Assembly (NCBI GenBank): GCA_964016885.1
Contig: OZ024741.1
Coordinates: 25,988,937 to 26,052,936 of the forward strand
Length of the DNA stretch: 64,000 nucleotides
Source: Eledone cirrhosa
Taxonomy: Eukaryota > Mollusca > Cephalopoda > Octopoda > Eledonidae
Direction: 5' to 3'
A program made the translations under genes and the position numbers. Shown in pieces: positions 9,303-20,560 of the stretch. Each line of letters begins with the position of its first letter. The stretch's first letter is position 1. The notes below the pieces were generated by a model. That model was not told the origin of the DNA. It searched no databases and saw only the letters and a list, made by a program, of their open reading frames with translations.

Positions 9303-9361
9303 AACATCCGTCTAACCCATGATAGCATGGAAGAACGGACGTAAAACGGTGATGATGATGA
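9303..9361 (+). mobile_element. 3' tail of a cephalopod retroposon
   Basis: ATCCGTCTAACCCATGATAGCATGGAAGAACGGACGT followed by GATGATGATG. The CCATGxTAGCATGGAA core and GAT-repeat tail are common at the end of cephalopod interspersed repeats; only this tail remains. Confidence 0.6.
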
Positions 9362-9855
9362 ACCAAAATTCTTGATTATTTAGAAAGTTTGATTGAGACA
9401 CATAGGACAGTCTGTATTCCGTTAGAAATATGGTAACAAAAGAGTTAATATTTCTTGAAAAACAACAGACGTTGTTTGTTCATAGATTACATTGTGTACT
9501 CAAATATAAGCCAACCCCCTATTTTATGTGTGAGAAATGGACAAAGATCCAAACCTCATTTATAAGCCAAAGCAGCTAATCAACACATTTGGGCAGTTTT
9601 TAATTTCTCTTGAGTGGAGGAAATATTTTCAAAGTTTTAATATTTTGATATTTAAAATGTTTTAAGTGTTGTTTAAAGTATAGTTTTTGTTTCACAAATC
9701 TACTACATAATGACCTTTTTTTCACCATTTCATCTGTTTTATAAAGTTTCAATTTTCTTGACTTTGTTTACTTCTGGCTACTCAAATGTTGGGAGTGTTT
9801 TGCTTTTTTTTAAAGCAGACAATAGCGCCATCTCCTGATTTTAACAGATTTTTAT

Positions 9856-10084
9856 TTAACCCTTTAGCATTTGAACCGGCTGTATCTGGCCAGAACTCTC
9901 TCACCTCTTTCTGTTCAAACCGGCTGTAATTGGCTACTCATATCTACAATAAGGTGTTATTCTCAAAATAAATAACATCAAAATATTGTAGATTCAATAT
10001 TATGTGAGATAATTATGTAAGATAAAGCTTTTACTGTGAAAATATAATAGTATATATAGAGTAATGTAAATGTTAAAGGGTTAA
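9856..10084 (+). mobile_element. Complete TTAA-bounded MITE (family 1), 229 bp
   Basis: TTAACCCTTTAGCATTT at the left and AAATGTTAAAGGGTTAA at the right form 17-bp inverted ends with one mismatch, and TTAA (9856-9859 and 10081-10084) is the apparent target duplication. The interior holds two AACCGGCTGTA words (9884, 9918). No ORF. A truncated copy lies inverted at 653-860. TTAA plus CCC ends fit the piggyBac superfamily; autonomous partner unknown. Confidence 0.8.
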
Positions 10085-10170
10085 TATACACATCAAATGA
10101 AATATGTACCGTGAAAAACATGAAAACAATTTAATGTTATACAAGTATTAAAGCTTTAGGTAGATATTTT

Positions 10171-10230
10171 TACAGCAAGAGAGAGAAAGAGTGAGAAAAG
10201 GTGTGAATGAGAGAGAGAGAGAGAGAGAGC
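10171..10230. repeat. GA-rich microsatellite
   Basis: GAGAGAGAAAGAG and a GA tract at 10209-10229. 10231-10500 holds AT-rich sequence with a short CACATGT/ACACATGTG palindromic patch around 10296-10335 and nothing else I recognise. Confidence 0.85.
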
Positions 10231-10704
10231 GAAATAAAGCAAAACAAGATTGAAAGAAAAAATATAATTACATAAGCCACAGAGAAAAGAGTTGGTACAC
10301 ATGTATTTATGTACACATGTGCACATATGTGTTTATGTGCAGGGAATATTTATATATTAAAAAGTTCAAATAATAAAACTTTGTGAGAATGTTCTTAAGG
10401 CAATACATAAATAAAACTCATGACGATGTAGTAAATGTAGAAAAAGAGTGTTTCATTTTAGCACTTTATTTACGTAGAATTTGGAGTTGGTGAAAATCGT
10501 TAAAATATTGACCCTGAATATAAGCTGATCCCCCCCCCCCCTCACTTTACTATTGATTTTTTTTTTTTTTGGGGGGGGGGGGTCACATATTTCTTGGCTT
10601 ATATTTGAGTATACTCAGTAAGTTGAGGAGAGTAAATGTAACTCTCTGTATGGGGTTTCATGGCAATAACAAAAGTGAGGTCAATCTATTATAAAAAGCC
10701 TGTA

Positions 10705-10921
10705 GTCTATTATAATTGTTTCTACTTTTGGCACAAGACCAGCAATTATCCCAGTGTATTACTGGTACTTTATTTTATCGACCCCCGTAAGCATGAAAGG
10801 CAAAGTTAACTTTGGCGGTATTTGAACTCAGACCATAAAGGGCCGTAACTCTATGCTGCAAAGCATGGCGTCCAACCCTCTACCGATACTGCCAATCCAC
10901 CGCCCTGAGGTCTATTATAAT
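10705..10921 (-). mobile_element. tRNA-derived SINE, minus strand, with intact target-site duplication
   Basis: Read on the minus strand: head GGCGGTGGATTGGCAGTATC, B box GAGTTCAAATACCGCC, GGGTCGATAAAATAAAGTAC, tail GGTCTTGTGCCAAAAGTAGA. GTCTATTATAAT is found on both sides (10705-10716 and 10910-10921), a perfect 12-bp target-site duplication. The SINE body is 10717-10909. A third TCTATTATAA occurs at 10685-10694. Confidence 0.9.
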
Positions 10922-11067
10922 GACAGTAACATTTACACAGCTAGATGAACAGTGTAATGTGTGTATGTCATAGCACCAGGTCTAGAGAGGATGTCATGTC
11001 ATCGACAAGAATAAAGAGTTGTTTCTACTCTATATTGCCTCCTTAGAGTTTAGTGTAATATTGCTGT

Positions 11068-11155
11068 TTAACCCTTTCATTGCCATATTTCTTATAAAAG
11101 AAACTGTCTGTAATTTCACTTCATTTTGAAAATAACCAAGAATCTGGAGGGTTTT
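11068..11155 (-). mobile_element. End fragment of a TTAA-bounded MITE (family 2)
   Basis: TTAACCCTTTCATTGCCATA (11068) is the inverted counterpart of the right end at 9428-9448. It continues as ACTTCATTTTGAAAATAACC and stops near 11155; no second terminus. Confidence 0.6.
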
Positions 11156-11168
11156 AGTAAGAGGCGTC

Positions 11169-11290
11169 AGGTGATGCCTGTGAGGGTACTCGGTTGTTTT
11201 AGCGCCTTAGCCTTGCCATCACCTGGCCTTACCAAGGGTTCAGGTGATGCCCGTCAGGGTACCTGGTTGTTTCAGCACCTTCGAGTCACC
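11169..11290. repeat. 72-bp duplication, 2 copies
   Basis: CAGGTGATGCCTGTGAGGGT at 11169 recurs as CAGGTGATGCCCGTCAGGGT at 11241, each followed by a GGTTGTTT(T/C)AGC(G/A)CCTT word. Confidence 0.8.
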
Positions 11291-11293
11291 ATC

Positions 11294-11440
11294 ACCCGTG
11301 GTTATACTGCGAGTGTGTTGGCTTGCCTCAAAACTTTCCACTGACCCTTGTGATGTGATGTGTGACCATTTGTCACACTTGGTGATGAATTTGAAGGTTG
11401 TTTTTGTTTGGTTGTGTTTTTTTCCTTTTCTTTTTATCTC
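11294..11440 (+). repeat. Dispersed repeat, copy 1
   Basis: GTGTTGGCTTGCCTCAAAAC ... TTTGTCACACTTGGTGATGA ... GGTTGTTTTTG, then a T-rich tail. The same order of words occurs at 12168-12270, so this is a dispersed element of unknown class. 11441-11660 is AT-rich and unassigned. Confidence 0.7.
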
Positions 11441-11679
11441 TCTTTGATCATATATTTTGTTGCATTACATTTGTGAGATTCCTAACAATAATTAATTATA
11501 TTTATTATGTTTTAAAAAAATTTACTAATATACAATTTTCATTATTAAGCTAGTGTTTGGAACAATTTAACAAAGGTTCCTACATGAAATTAAGACAAGG
11601 TTTTTAGATAAATATAAACATTTAAAAATAAACAGTTCTGTATCATAGAACCAGAGGAGGTTTCAGGCAATTAGTCTAA

Positions 11680-11830
11680 TTACAAGAAGTATTTAAGATC
11701 TCTTCACAATCATGAAGTCCCTGGTTCAGGCCCTCTGCATAGCATTGTGGTGTCATTTACCACACTCTAAGGATGGCCCAAGCCTTGTGAGTGAAATATG
11801 GTAGACAGAAACTATGTAGATCATCAGATT
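11680..11830 (+). mobile_element. Diverged SINE 3' half
   Basis: GGTTCAGGCCCTCTGCATAG (B-box-like), GGCCCAAGCCTTGTGAGTG, and TATGGTAGACAGAAACTATG match, with changes, the middle of a common cephalopod SINE family. The minus-strand SINE at 63443 belongs to a related type. Confidence 0.65.
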
Positions 11831-12130
11831 GATTTTAGTACCTGTAATTCACTGGGCCATGTGGTTTCATTATCAACTGCATTGTTTGCTTTTCCATGCT
11901 TGCATGGGTTGGATGGGTCTTTTCCAGCACAGCTTCCCTTCACTTGTTCTGTCATCATCATCTCTCTCAGGCTCACCATTTTCAGATCCTCTTTCACCTC
12001 TACCCAAATATTTGTGGTCTTCCTCTACTGCAAATCCCTTCCACTAGAAACTCATGGCACTTATTTACCAAAAGATCACCATCATCCATACACATCAATG
12101 AGCATTCCACCACTTCAGAATTATATTAAT
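11831..12130. other. Possible interspersed-repeat remnant
   Basis: TTTTCCATGCTTGCATGGGTTGGATGG (around 11889-11915) is a palindromic word common in cephalopod repeats. The rest is pyrimidine-rich and open in several frames for 70-115 codons, with no protein signature. Confidence 0.4.
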
Positions 12131-12167
12131 GGTCCACATGTCTAAAACTCAGCTACATTTACCATTG

Positions 12168-12270
12168 TGAACGTGTTGCCTTGCCTCAAAGTGTTCCATT
12201 GACCCTTATGATGTACACCCAATTGTCGCACTTCATGGTGAATTGATGGTTGTTTGCGGTTTTGCTCCCT
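12168..12270 (+). repeat. Dispersed repeat, copy 2
   Basis: Same series as at 11294: GTGTTGCCTTGCCTCAAAGT, CCATTGACCCTTATGATGT, AATTGTCGCACTTCATGGTG, GGTTGTTTGCG. Here its T-rich tail has expanded into the adjoining 7-bp array. Confidence 0.7.
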
Positions 12271-12274
12271 CCAC

Positions 12275-12682
12275 TTTTTTTCTTTTTTCTTTTTTCTTTT
12301 TTCTTTTTTCTTTTTTCTTTTTTCTTTTTTCTTTTTTCTTTTTTCTTTTTTCTTTTTTCTTTTTTTTTTTTTCATTTTTCTTTTTTCTTTTTTTCTTTTC
12401 TTTTTTCTCTTTTTCTTTTTTCTTTGTTCTTTTTTTCTTTTTTCTTTTTTCTTTTTTCTTTTTTCTTTTTTCTTTTTTCTTTTTTCTTTTTTTCTTTTCT
12501 TTTTTCTTTTTTTCTTTTTTCTTTTTTCTTTTTTTTTCTTTTTCTTTTTTCTTTTTTCTTTTTTCTTTATTCTTTTTTCTTTTTTCTTTTTTCTTTTTTC
12601 TTTTTTCTTTTTTCTTTTTTCTTTTTTCCTTTTTTTTTTCTTTTTTACTTTTTTTCTATTTTCTTTTTTCTTTTTTCTCTTT
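12275..12682. repeat. Polypyrimidine array, TTTTTTC heptamer
   Basis: C followed by six T, about 55 steps, with length changes that add or drop T. All three plus frames are open (Phe/Ser/Leu only). It lies about 230 bp upstream of exon B, beyond the normal acceptor tract. Confidence 0.95.
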
Positions 12683-12871
12683 TATGCGTTTATATTTGTG
12701 TTTATCAACAACATTATATTTATAATGTTATTTAGCATTTATAATGTTATTTATGCAACTGTGAATAACATTTTATTCAATGAGCATTCCATTGTTCAAA
12801 TTATCGAACAACAGAATGTTCTTATGTTATTCTCAACAGGAAAGATCATCATCATCATCATCATCATATTG
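12683..12871. other. AT-rich spacer before exon B with two small repeats
   Basis: TTTATAATGTTATTTA occurs twice (about 12719 and 12739). An ATC microsatellite covers 12846-12867. The exon B acceptor tract follows. Confidence 0.6.
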
Positions 12872-12909
12872 ACTTATAGTTCTTTCTCATTTCTACTCTT
12901 TTGTTCCAG

Positions 12910-13030
12910 CTGAACTTGGGGACTTTGATCCTGAGGTCCACACACCAGGTTTCATATCCGAATTTCGTTTTGTATCCAACCAGACTGAAGAAATGGAGAT
13001 TGAGATTTATAAACAATACCAAAATGTTGG
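12910..13030 (+). CDS. yrt/EPB41L5-like: Internal exon B of the same FERM-domain gene, partial
   Basis: Seen: acceptor tract TTTCTACTCTTTTGTTCCAG (12890-12909), 121 open nt, donor GTTGG|GTAAAA. The first two bases (CT) join the last T of exon A to make serine, giving ...ALQ-S-ELGDFDPE. Further on it reads SEFRFVSNQTEEMEIEIY and ends KQYQNVG, with GG left for the next codon. Family knowledge: ELGD(Y/F)D followed by SEFRF(V/I)..QTEEME is characteristic of the F2 lobe in EPB41L5 and EPB41L4B; other 4.1 proteins, FRMDs and PTPN3/4 diverge after ELGD. The expected next exon would encode a G-x-(T/S)-PA-x-AE...LEMYGVD segment and is absent from 13031-64000. The donor is weaker than that of exon A because it lacks the +5 G. 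The exon is flanked downstream by the satellite array that begins 51 bp after its donor. Confidence 0.9.
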
Positions 13031-15900
13031 GTAAAAAATTTATATATTTTTTTCTTTCCATTAGTGTTCATGTTTCTTTATTGTAATATGTAACAGACCT
13101 TAGCTACCATCATAACAAGACTTACCTTGTCTGTTATACACTGTAACATATTACAGACTTTAACTACCGTCATGACAAGACTTACCTTGTCTGTTATACA
13201 CTGTAACATATTACAGACCTTAACTACCATCATAACAAGACTTACCTTGTCTGTTATACACTGTAACATATTACAGACCTTAACTACCGTCATAACAGGA
13301 CTTACCTTGTCTGTTATACACTAACATATTACAGAGCTTAACTACCGTCATAACGAGACTTACCTTGTCTGTTATACACTGTAACATATTACAGACCTTA
13401 ACTACCGTCATAACGAGACTTACCTTGTCTGTTATACAGTGTAACATATTACAGACCTTAACTAGCATCATAACAAGACTTACCTTGTCTGTTATACACT
13501 GTAACATATTACAGAGCTTAACTACCGCCATAACGAGACATACCTTGTCTGTTATAAACTGTAACATATTACAGACTTTAACTACCGTCATAACAGCACG
13601 TACCTTGTCTGTTATACACTGTAACATATTACAGACCTTAACTACCGTCATAACGAGACTTACCTTGTCTGTTATACACTGTAACATATTACAGAGCTTA
13701 ACTACCGTCATAACGAGACTTACCTTGTCTATTATACACTGTAACAAATTACAGACCTTAACTACCACCATAACGAGACTTACCTTGTCTGTTATACACT
13801 GTAACATATTACAGACCTTAACTACTGTCATAACGAGACTTACCTTGTCTGTTATACACTGTAACATATTACAGACCTTAACTACCATCATAACGAGACC
13901 TACCTTGTCTGTTATACACTGTAACATATTACAGAGCTTAACTACCGTCATAACGAGACTTACCTTGTCTGTTATACACTGTAACATATTACAGACCTTA
14001 ACTACCATCATAACGAGACCTACATTGTCTGTTATACACTGTAACATATTACAGACCTTAACTACTGTCATAACGAGACTTACCTTGTCTGTTATACACT
14101 AACATATTACAGACCTTAACTACCGTCATAACGAGACTTACCTTGTCTGTTATACACTAACATATTACAGACCTTAACTACTGTCATAACGAGACCTACC
14201 TTGTCTGTTATACACTAACATATTACAGACCTTAACTACCGTCATAACGAGACTTACCTTGTCTGTTATACACTGTAACATATTACTGACCTTAACTACT
14301 GTCATAAGGAGACTTACCTTGTCTGTTATACACTGTAACATATTACAGACCTTAACTACTGTCATAACGAGACTTACCTTGTCTGTTATACACTGTAACA
14401 TATTACTGACCTTAACTACTGTCATAAGGAGACTTACCTTGTCTGTTATACACTGTAACATATTACAGACCTTAACTACTGTCATAACGAGACTTACCTT
14501 GTCTGTTATACACTGTAACATATTACAGACCTTAACTACCGTCCTGAGGAGACTTACCTTGTCTGTTATACACTGTAACATATTACAGACCTTAACTACC
14601 GTCATCTTACCTTGTCTGTTATACACTGTAACATATTACAGACCTTAACTACTGTCATAACGAGACTTACCTTGTCTGTTATGCACTGTAACATATTACA
14701 GACCTTAACTACTGTCATAACAAGACTTTCCTTGTCTGTTATACACTGTAACATATTACAGACCTTAACTACTGTTATAACGAGACTTACCTTGTCTGTT
14801 ATACACTGTAACATATTACAGACTTTAACTACCGTCTTAAGGGGACTTACCTTGTCTGTTATACAACGTAACGTATTACAGACCTTAACTACCGTCATAA
14901 CGAGACTTACCTTGTCTGTTATACACTGTAACATATTACAGACCTTAACTACTGTTATAACAAGACTTACCTTGTCTGTTATACATTGTAACATATTACA
15001 GACTTTAACTACCGTCATGACAAGAATTACCTTGTCTGTTATACACTGTAACATATTACAGACCTTAACTATCGCCATAACAAGACTTATCTTATCTGTT
15101 ATACACTGTAACATATTACAGACTTTAACTACCGTCATAACGAGACTTACCTTGTCTGTTATACACTGTAACATATTACAGACCTTAACTACTGTTATAA
15201 CAAGACTTACCGTGTCTGTTATACACTGTAACATATTACAGACTTTAACTACCGTCTTAAGGAGACTTACCTTGTCTGTTATACACTGTAACATATTACA
15301 GACCTTAACTACCGTCATAACGAGACTTACCTTGTCTGTTATACACTGTAACATATTACAGACCTTAACTATCGCCATAACAGGACTTATCTTGTCTGTT
15401 ATACACTGTAACATATTACAGACTTTAACTACCGTCATAACGAGACTTACCTTGTCTGTTATACACTGTAACATATTACAGACTTTAACTACTGTCATAA
15501 CGAGACTTACCTTGTCTGTTATAAACTGTAACATATTACAGACCTTAAGTACCATCATAACAAGACTTACCTTGTCTGTTATACACTGTAACATATTACA
15601 GACCTTAACTACTGTCATAACGAGACTTACCTTGTCTGTTATACACTGTAACATATTACAGACCTTAACTACTGTCATAAGGAGACTTACCTTGTCTGTT
15701 ATACACTGTAACATATTACAGACTTTAACTACTGTCATAAGGAGACTTACCTTGTCTGTTATACACTGTAACATATTACAGACCTTAACTACTGTCATAA
15801 GGAGACTTACCTTGTCTGTTATACACTGTAACATATTACAGACCTTAACTACTGTCATAAGGAGACTTACCTTGTCTGTTATACACTGTAACATATTACA

Positions 15901-18900
15901 GACCTGAACTACTGTCATAACGAGACTTACCTTGTCTGTTATACACTAACATATTACAGACCTTAACTACCGTCATAACGAGACGTACCTTGTCTGTTAT
16001 ACACTAACATATTACAGACCTTAACTACCGTCATAACGAGACTTACCTTGTCTGTTATACACTGTAACATATTACAGACCTTAACTACTGTTATAACGAG
16101 ACTTACCTTGTCTGTTATACACTGTAACATATTACAGACCTTAACTACCGTCCTAAGGAGACTTACCTTGTCTGTTATACACTGTAACATATTACAGACC
16201 TTAACTACCGTCATAACGAGACTTACCTTGTCTATTATACACTGTAATATATTACAGACCTTAACTACCATCATAACGAGACTTACCTTGTCTGCTATAC
16301 ACTGTAACATATTACAAACCTTAACTACCGTCATAACGAGACTTACCTTGTCTGTTATACACTGTAACATATTACAGACCTTAACTACTGTCATATCGAG
16401 ACTTACCTTGTCTGTTATACACTGTAACATATTACAGACCTTAACTACTGTTATAACGAGACTTACCTTGTCTGTTATACACTGTAACATATTACAGACC
16501 TTAACTACCGTCCTAAGGAGACTTACCTTGTCTGTTATACACTGTAACATATTACAGACCTTAACTACCGTCATAACGAGACTTACCTTGTCTGTTATAC
16601 ACTAACATATTACAGACCTTAACTACCGTCATAACGAGACTTACCTTGTCTGTTATACACTAACATATTACAGACCTTAACTACCGTCATAACGAGACTT
16701 ACCTTGTCTGTTATACACTAACATATTACAGACCTTAACTACCGTCATAACGAGACTTACCTTGTCTGTTATACACTGTAACATGTTACAGACCTTAACT
16801 ACCGTCATAACGAGACTTACCTTGTCTGTTATACACTGTAACATATTACAGACCTTAACTACCATCATAACGAGACTTACCTTGTCTGTTATACACTGTA
16901 ACATATTACAAACCTTAACTACCGTCATAACGAGACTTACCTTGTCTGTTATACACTGTAACATATTACAGACCTTAACTACTGTCATAACGAGATTTAC
17001 CTTGTCTGTTATACACTGTAACATATTACAGACCTTAACTACTGTCATAACGAGACTTACCTTGTCTGTTATACACTGTAACATATTACTGACCTTAACT
17101 ACTGTCATAAGGAGACTTACCTTGTCTGTTATACACTGTAACATATTACAGACCTTAACTACTGTCATAACGAGACTTACCTTGTCTGTTATACACTGTA
17201 ACATATTACAGACCTTAACTACTGTCATAACGAGACTTACCTTGTCTGTTATACACTGTAACATATTACAGACTTTAACTACTGTCATAACGAGACTTTC
17301 CTTTTCTGTTATACACTGTAACAAATTACAGCCCTTAACTACTGTCATAACGAGACTTACCTTGTCTGTTATACACTGTAACATATTACAGACCTTAACT
17401 ACTGTTATAACGAGACTTACCTTGTCTGTTATACACTGTAACATATTACTGACCTTAACTACTGTCATAACGAGACTTACCTTGTCTGTTATACACTGTA
17501 ACATATTACTGACCTTAACTACTGTCATAAGGAGACTTACCTTGTCTGTTATACACTGTAACATATTACAGACCTTAACTACTGTCATAACGAGACTTAC
17601 CTTGTCTGTTATACACTGTAACATATTACAGACCTTAACTACTGTCATAACGAGACTTACCTTGTCTGTTATACACTGTAACATATTACAGACTTTAACT
17701 ACTGTCATAACGAGACTTTCCTTTTCTGTTATACACTGTAACAAATTACAGCCCTTAACTACTGTCATAACGAGACTTACCTTGTCTGTTATACACTGTA
17801 ACATATTACAGACCTTAACTACTGTTATAACGAGACTTACCTTGTCTGTTATACACTGTAACATATTACAGACCTTAACTACTGTCATAACGAGACTTAC
17901 CTTGTCTGTTATACACTGTAACATATTACAGACCTTAACTACTGTCATAAGGAGACTTACCTTGTCTGTTATACACTGTAACATATTACAGACCTGAACT
18001 ACTGTCATAACGAGACTTACCTTGTCTGTTATACACTAACATATTACAGACCTTAACTACCGTCATAACGAGACGTACCTTGTCTGTTATACACTAACAT
18101 ATTACAGACCTTAACTACCGTCATAACGAGACTTACCTTGTCTGTTATACACTGTAACATATTACAGACCTTAACTACTGTTATAACGAGACTTACCTTG
18201 TCTGTTATACACTGTAACATATTACAGACTTTAACTACTGTCATAACGAGACTTTCCTTTTCTGTTATACACTGTAACAAATTACAGCCCTTAACTACTG
18301 TCATAACGAGACTTACCTTGTCTGTTATACACTGTAACATATTACAGACCTTAACTACTGTTATAACGAGACTTACCTTGTCTGTTATACACTGTAACAT
18401 ATTACAGACCTTAACTACTGTCATAACGAGACTTACCTTGTCTGTTATACACTGTAACATATTACAGACCTTAACTACTGTCATAAGGAGACTTACCTTG
18501 TCTGTTATACACTGTAACATATTACAGACCTGAACTACTGTCATAACGAGACTTACCTTGTCTGTTATACACTAACATATTACAGACCTTAACTACCGTC
18601 ATAACGAGACGTACCTTGTCTGTTATACACTAACATATTACAGACCTTAACTACCGTCATAACGAGACTTACCTTGTCTGTTATACACTGTAACATATTA
18701 CAGACCTTAACTACTGTTATAACGAGACTTACCTTGTCTGTTATACACTGTAACATATTACAGACCTTAACTACCGTCCTAAGGAGACTTACCTTGTCTG
18801 TTATACACTGTAACATATTACAGACCTTAACTACCGTCATAACGAGACTTACCTTGTCTATTATACACTGTAATATATTACAGACCTTAACTACCATCAT

Positions 18901-20560
18901 AACGAGACTTACCTTGTCTGCTATACACTGTAACATATTACAAACCTTAACTACCGTCATAACGAGACTTACCTTGTCTGTTATACACTGTAACATATTA
19001 CAGACCTTAACTACTGTCATATCGAGACTTACCTTGTCTGTTATACACTGTAACATATTACAGACCTTAACTACTGTTATAACGAGACTTACCTTGTCTG
19101 TTATACACTGTAACATATTACAGACCTTAACTACCGTCCTAAGGAGACTTACCTTGTCTGTTATACACTGTAACATATTACAGACCTTAACTACCGTCAT
19201 AACGAGACTTACCTTGTCTGTTATACACTAACATATTACAGACCTTAACTACCGTCATAACGAGACTTACCTTGTCTGTTATACACTAACATATTACAGA
19301 CCTTAACTACCGTCATAACGAGACTTACCTTGTCTGTTATACACTAACATATTACAGACCTTAACTACCGTCATAACGAGACTTACCTTGTCTGTTATAC
19401 ACTGTAACATGTTACAGACCTTAACTACCGTCATAACGAGACTTACCTTGTCTGTTATACACTGTAACATATTACAGACCTTAACTACCATCATAACGAG
19501 ACTTACCTTGTCTGTTATACACTGTAACATATTACAAACCTTAACTACCGTCATAACGAGACTTACCTTGTCTGTTATACACTGTAACATATTACAGACC
19601 TTAACTACTGTCATAACGAGATTTACCTTGTCTGTTATACACTGTAACATATTACAGACCTTAACTACTGTCATAACGAGACTTACCTTGTCTGTTATAC
19701 ACTGTAACATATTACTGACCTTAACTACTGTCATAAGGAGACTTACCTTGTCTGTTATACACTGTAACATATTACAGACCTTAACTACTGTCATAACGAG
19801 ACTTACCTTGTCTGTTATACACTGTAACATATTACAGACCTTAACTACTGTCATAACGAGACTTACCTTGTCTGTTATACACTGTAACATATTACAGACT
19901 TTAACTACTGTCATAACGAGACTTTCCTTTTCTGTTATACACTGTAACAAATTACAGCCCTTAACTACTGTCATAACGAGACTTACCTTGTCTGTTATAC
20001 ACTGTAACATATTACAGACCTTAACTACTGTTATAACGAGACTTACCTTGTCTGTTATACACTGTAACATATTACTGACCTTAACTACTGTCATAACGAG
20101 ACTTACCTTGTCTGTTATACACTGTAACATATTACTGACCTTAACTACTGTCATAAGGAGACTTACCTTGTCTGTTATACACTGTAACATATTACAGACC
20201 TTAACTACTGTCATAACGAGACTTACCTTGTCTGTTATACACTGTAACATATTACAGACCTTAACTACTGTCATAACGAGACTTACCTTGTCTGTTATAC
20301 ACTGTAACATATTACAGACTTTAACTACTGTCATAACGAGACTTTCCTTTTCTGTTATACACTGTAACAAATTACAGCCCTTAACTACTGTCATAACGAG
20401 ACTTACCTTGTCTGTTATACACTGTAACATATTACAGACCTTAACTACTGTTATAACGAGACTTACCTTGTCTGTTATACACTGTAACATATTACAGACC
20501 TTAACTACTGTCATAACGAGACTTACCTTGTCTGTTATACACTGTAACATATTACTGACC
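15901..20560. repeat. Higher-order duplication within the 60-bp array, offset 2,626 bp
   Basis: Segment 15901 to about 17930 reappears at 18527 to about 20560. The rare word GACCTGAACTACTG (15901, 18527) and the CTGCTATACAC variant (16291, 18917) keep the offset, as do the runs of 58-bp units. The translations of 15963-16574 and 18589-19200 are identical. Confidence 0.85.

Larger units (their letters stand above)
8571..9448 (+). mobile_element. TTAA-bounded MITE (family 2) split by insertions
   Basis: Left end TTAACCCTTTTGATATCAAC at 8571; right end ATATGGTAACAAAAGAGTTAA ending at 9448. The right end matches, in reverse, the terminus at 11068 (TTAACCCTTTCATTGCCAT). Between them sit a LINE relic (8785-9075) and a retroposon tail (9303-9361). 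That the two ends once formed one element is inference from their orientation and TTAA borders. Confidence 0.55.
9497..10613. mobile_element. Candidate DNA element with inverted ends, about 1.1 kb
   Basis: TACTCAAATATAAGCCAA near 9496-9513 and TTGGCTTATATTTGAGTA near 10590-10607 are perfect inverted matches 1.1 kb apart. Near-end sequences are also related (AAGCCAACCCCC versus runs of C at 10530-10541 and G at 10571-10582). The interior is AT-rich, has no transposase and hosts the complete family-1 MITE at 9856. Class unknown. Confidence 0.5.
5754..12909 (+). other. Intron between FERM exons A and B (7,156 bp)
   Basis: The intron is bounded by GTAAGT at 5754 and CAG at 12907-12909 and has phase 1 (splits a serine codon T|CT). 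Its contents are almost all repeats, listed separately: three consecutive SINEs, minisatellites, a 1.1 kb pentanucleotide tract, nested DNA-transposon relics and a polypyrimidine block. I see no other coding segment. Stretches at 6361-6495, 6600-6753, 6829-6932, 8439-8570 and 10085-10200 hold nothing I recognise. Confidence 0.85.

Noticed and set aside
12243..12913. Phe-rich frames of 160-219 codons
   Set aside because: All three frames of a TTTTTTC array are open; no coding signal.
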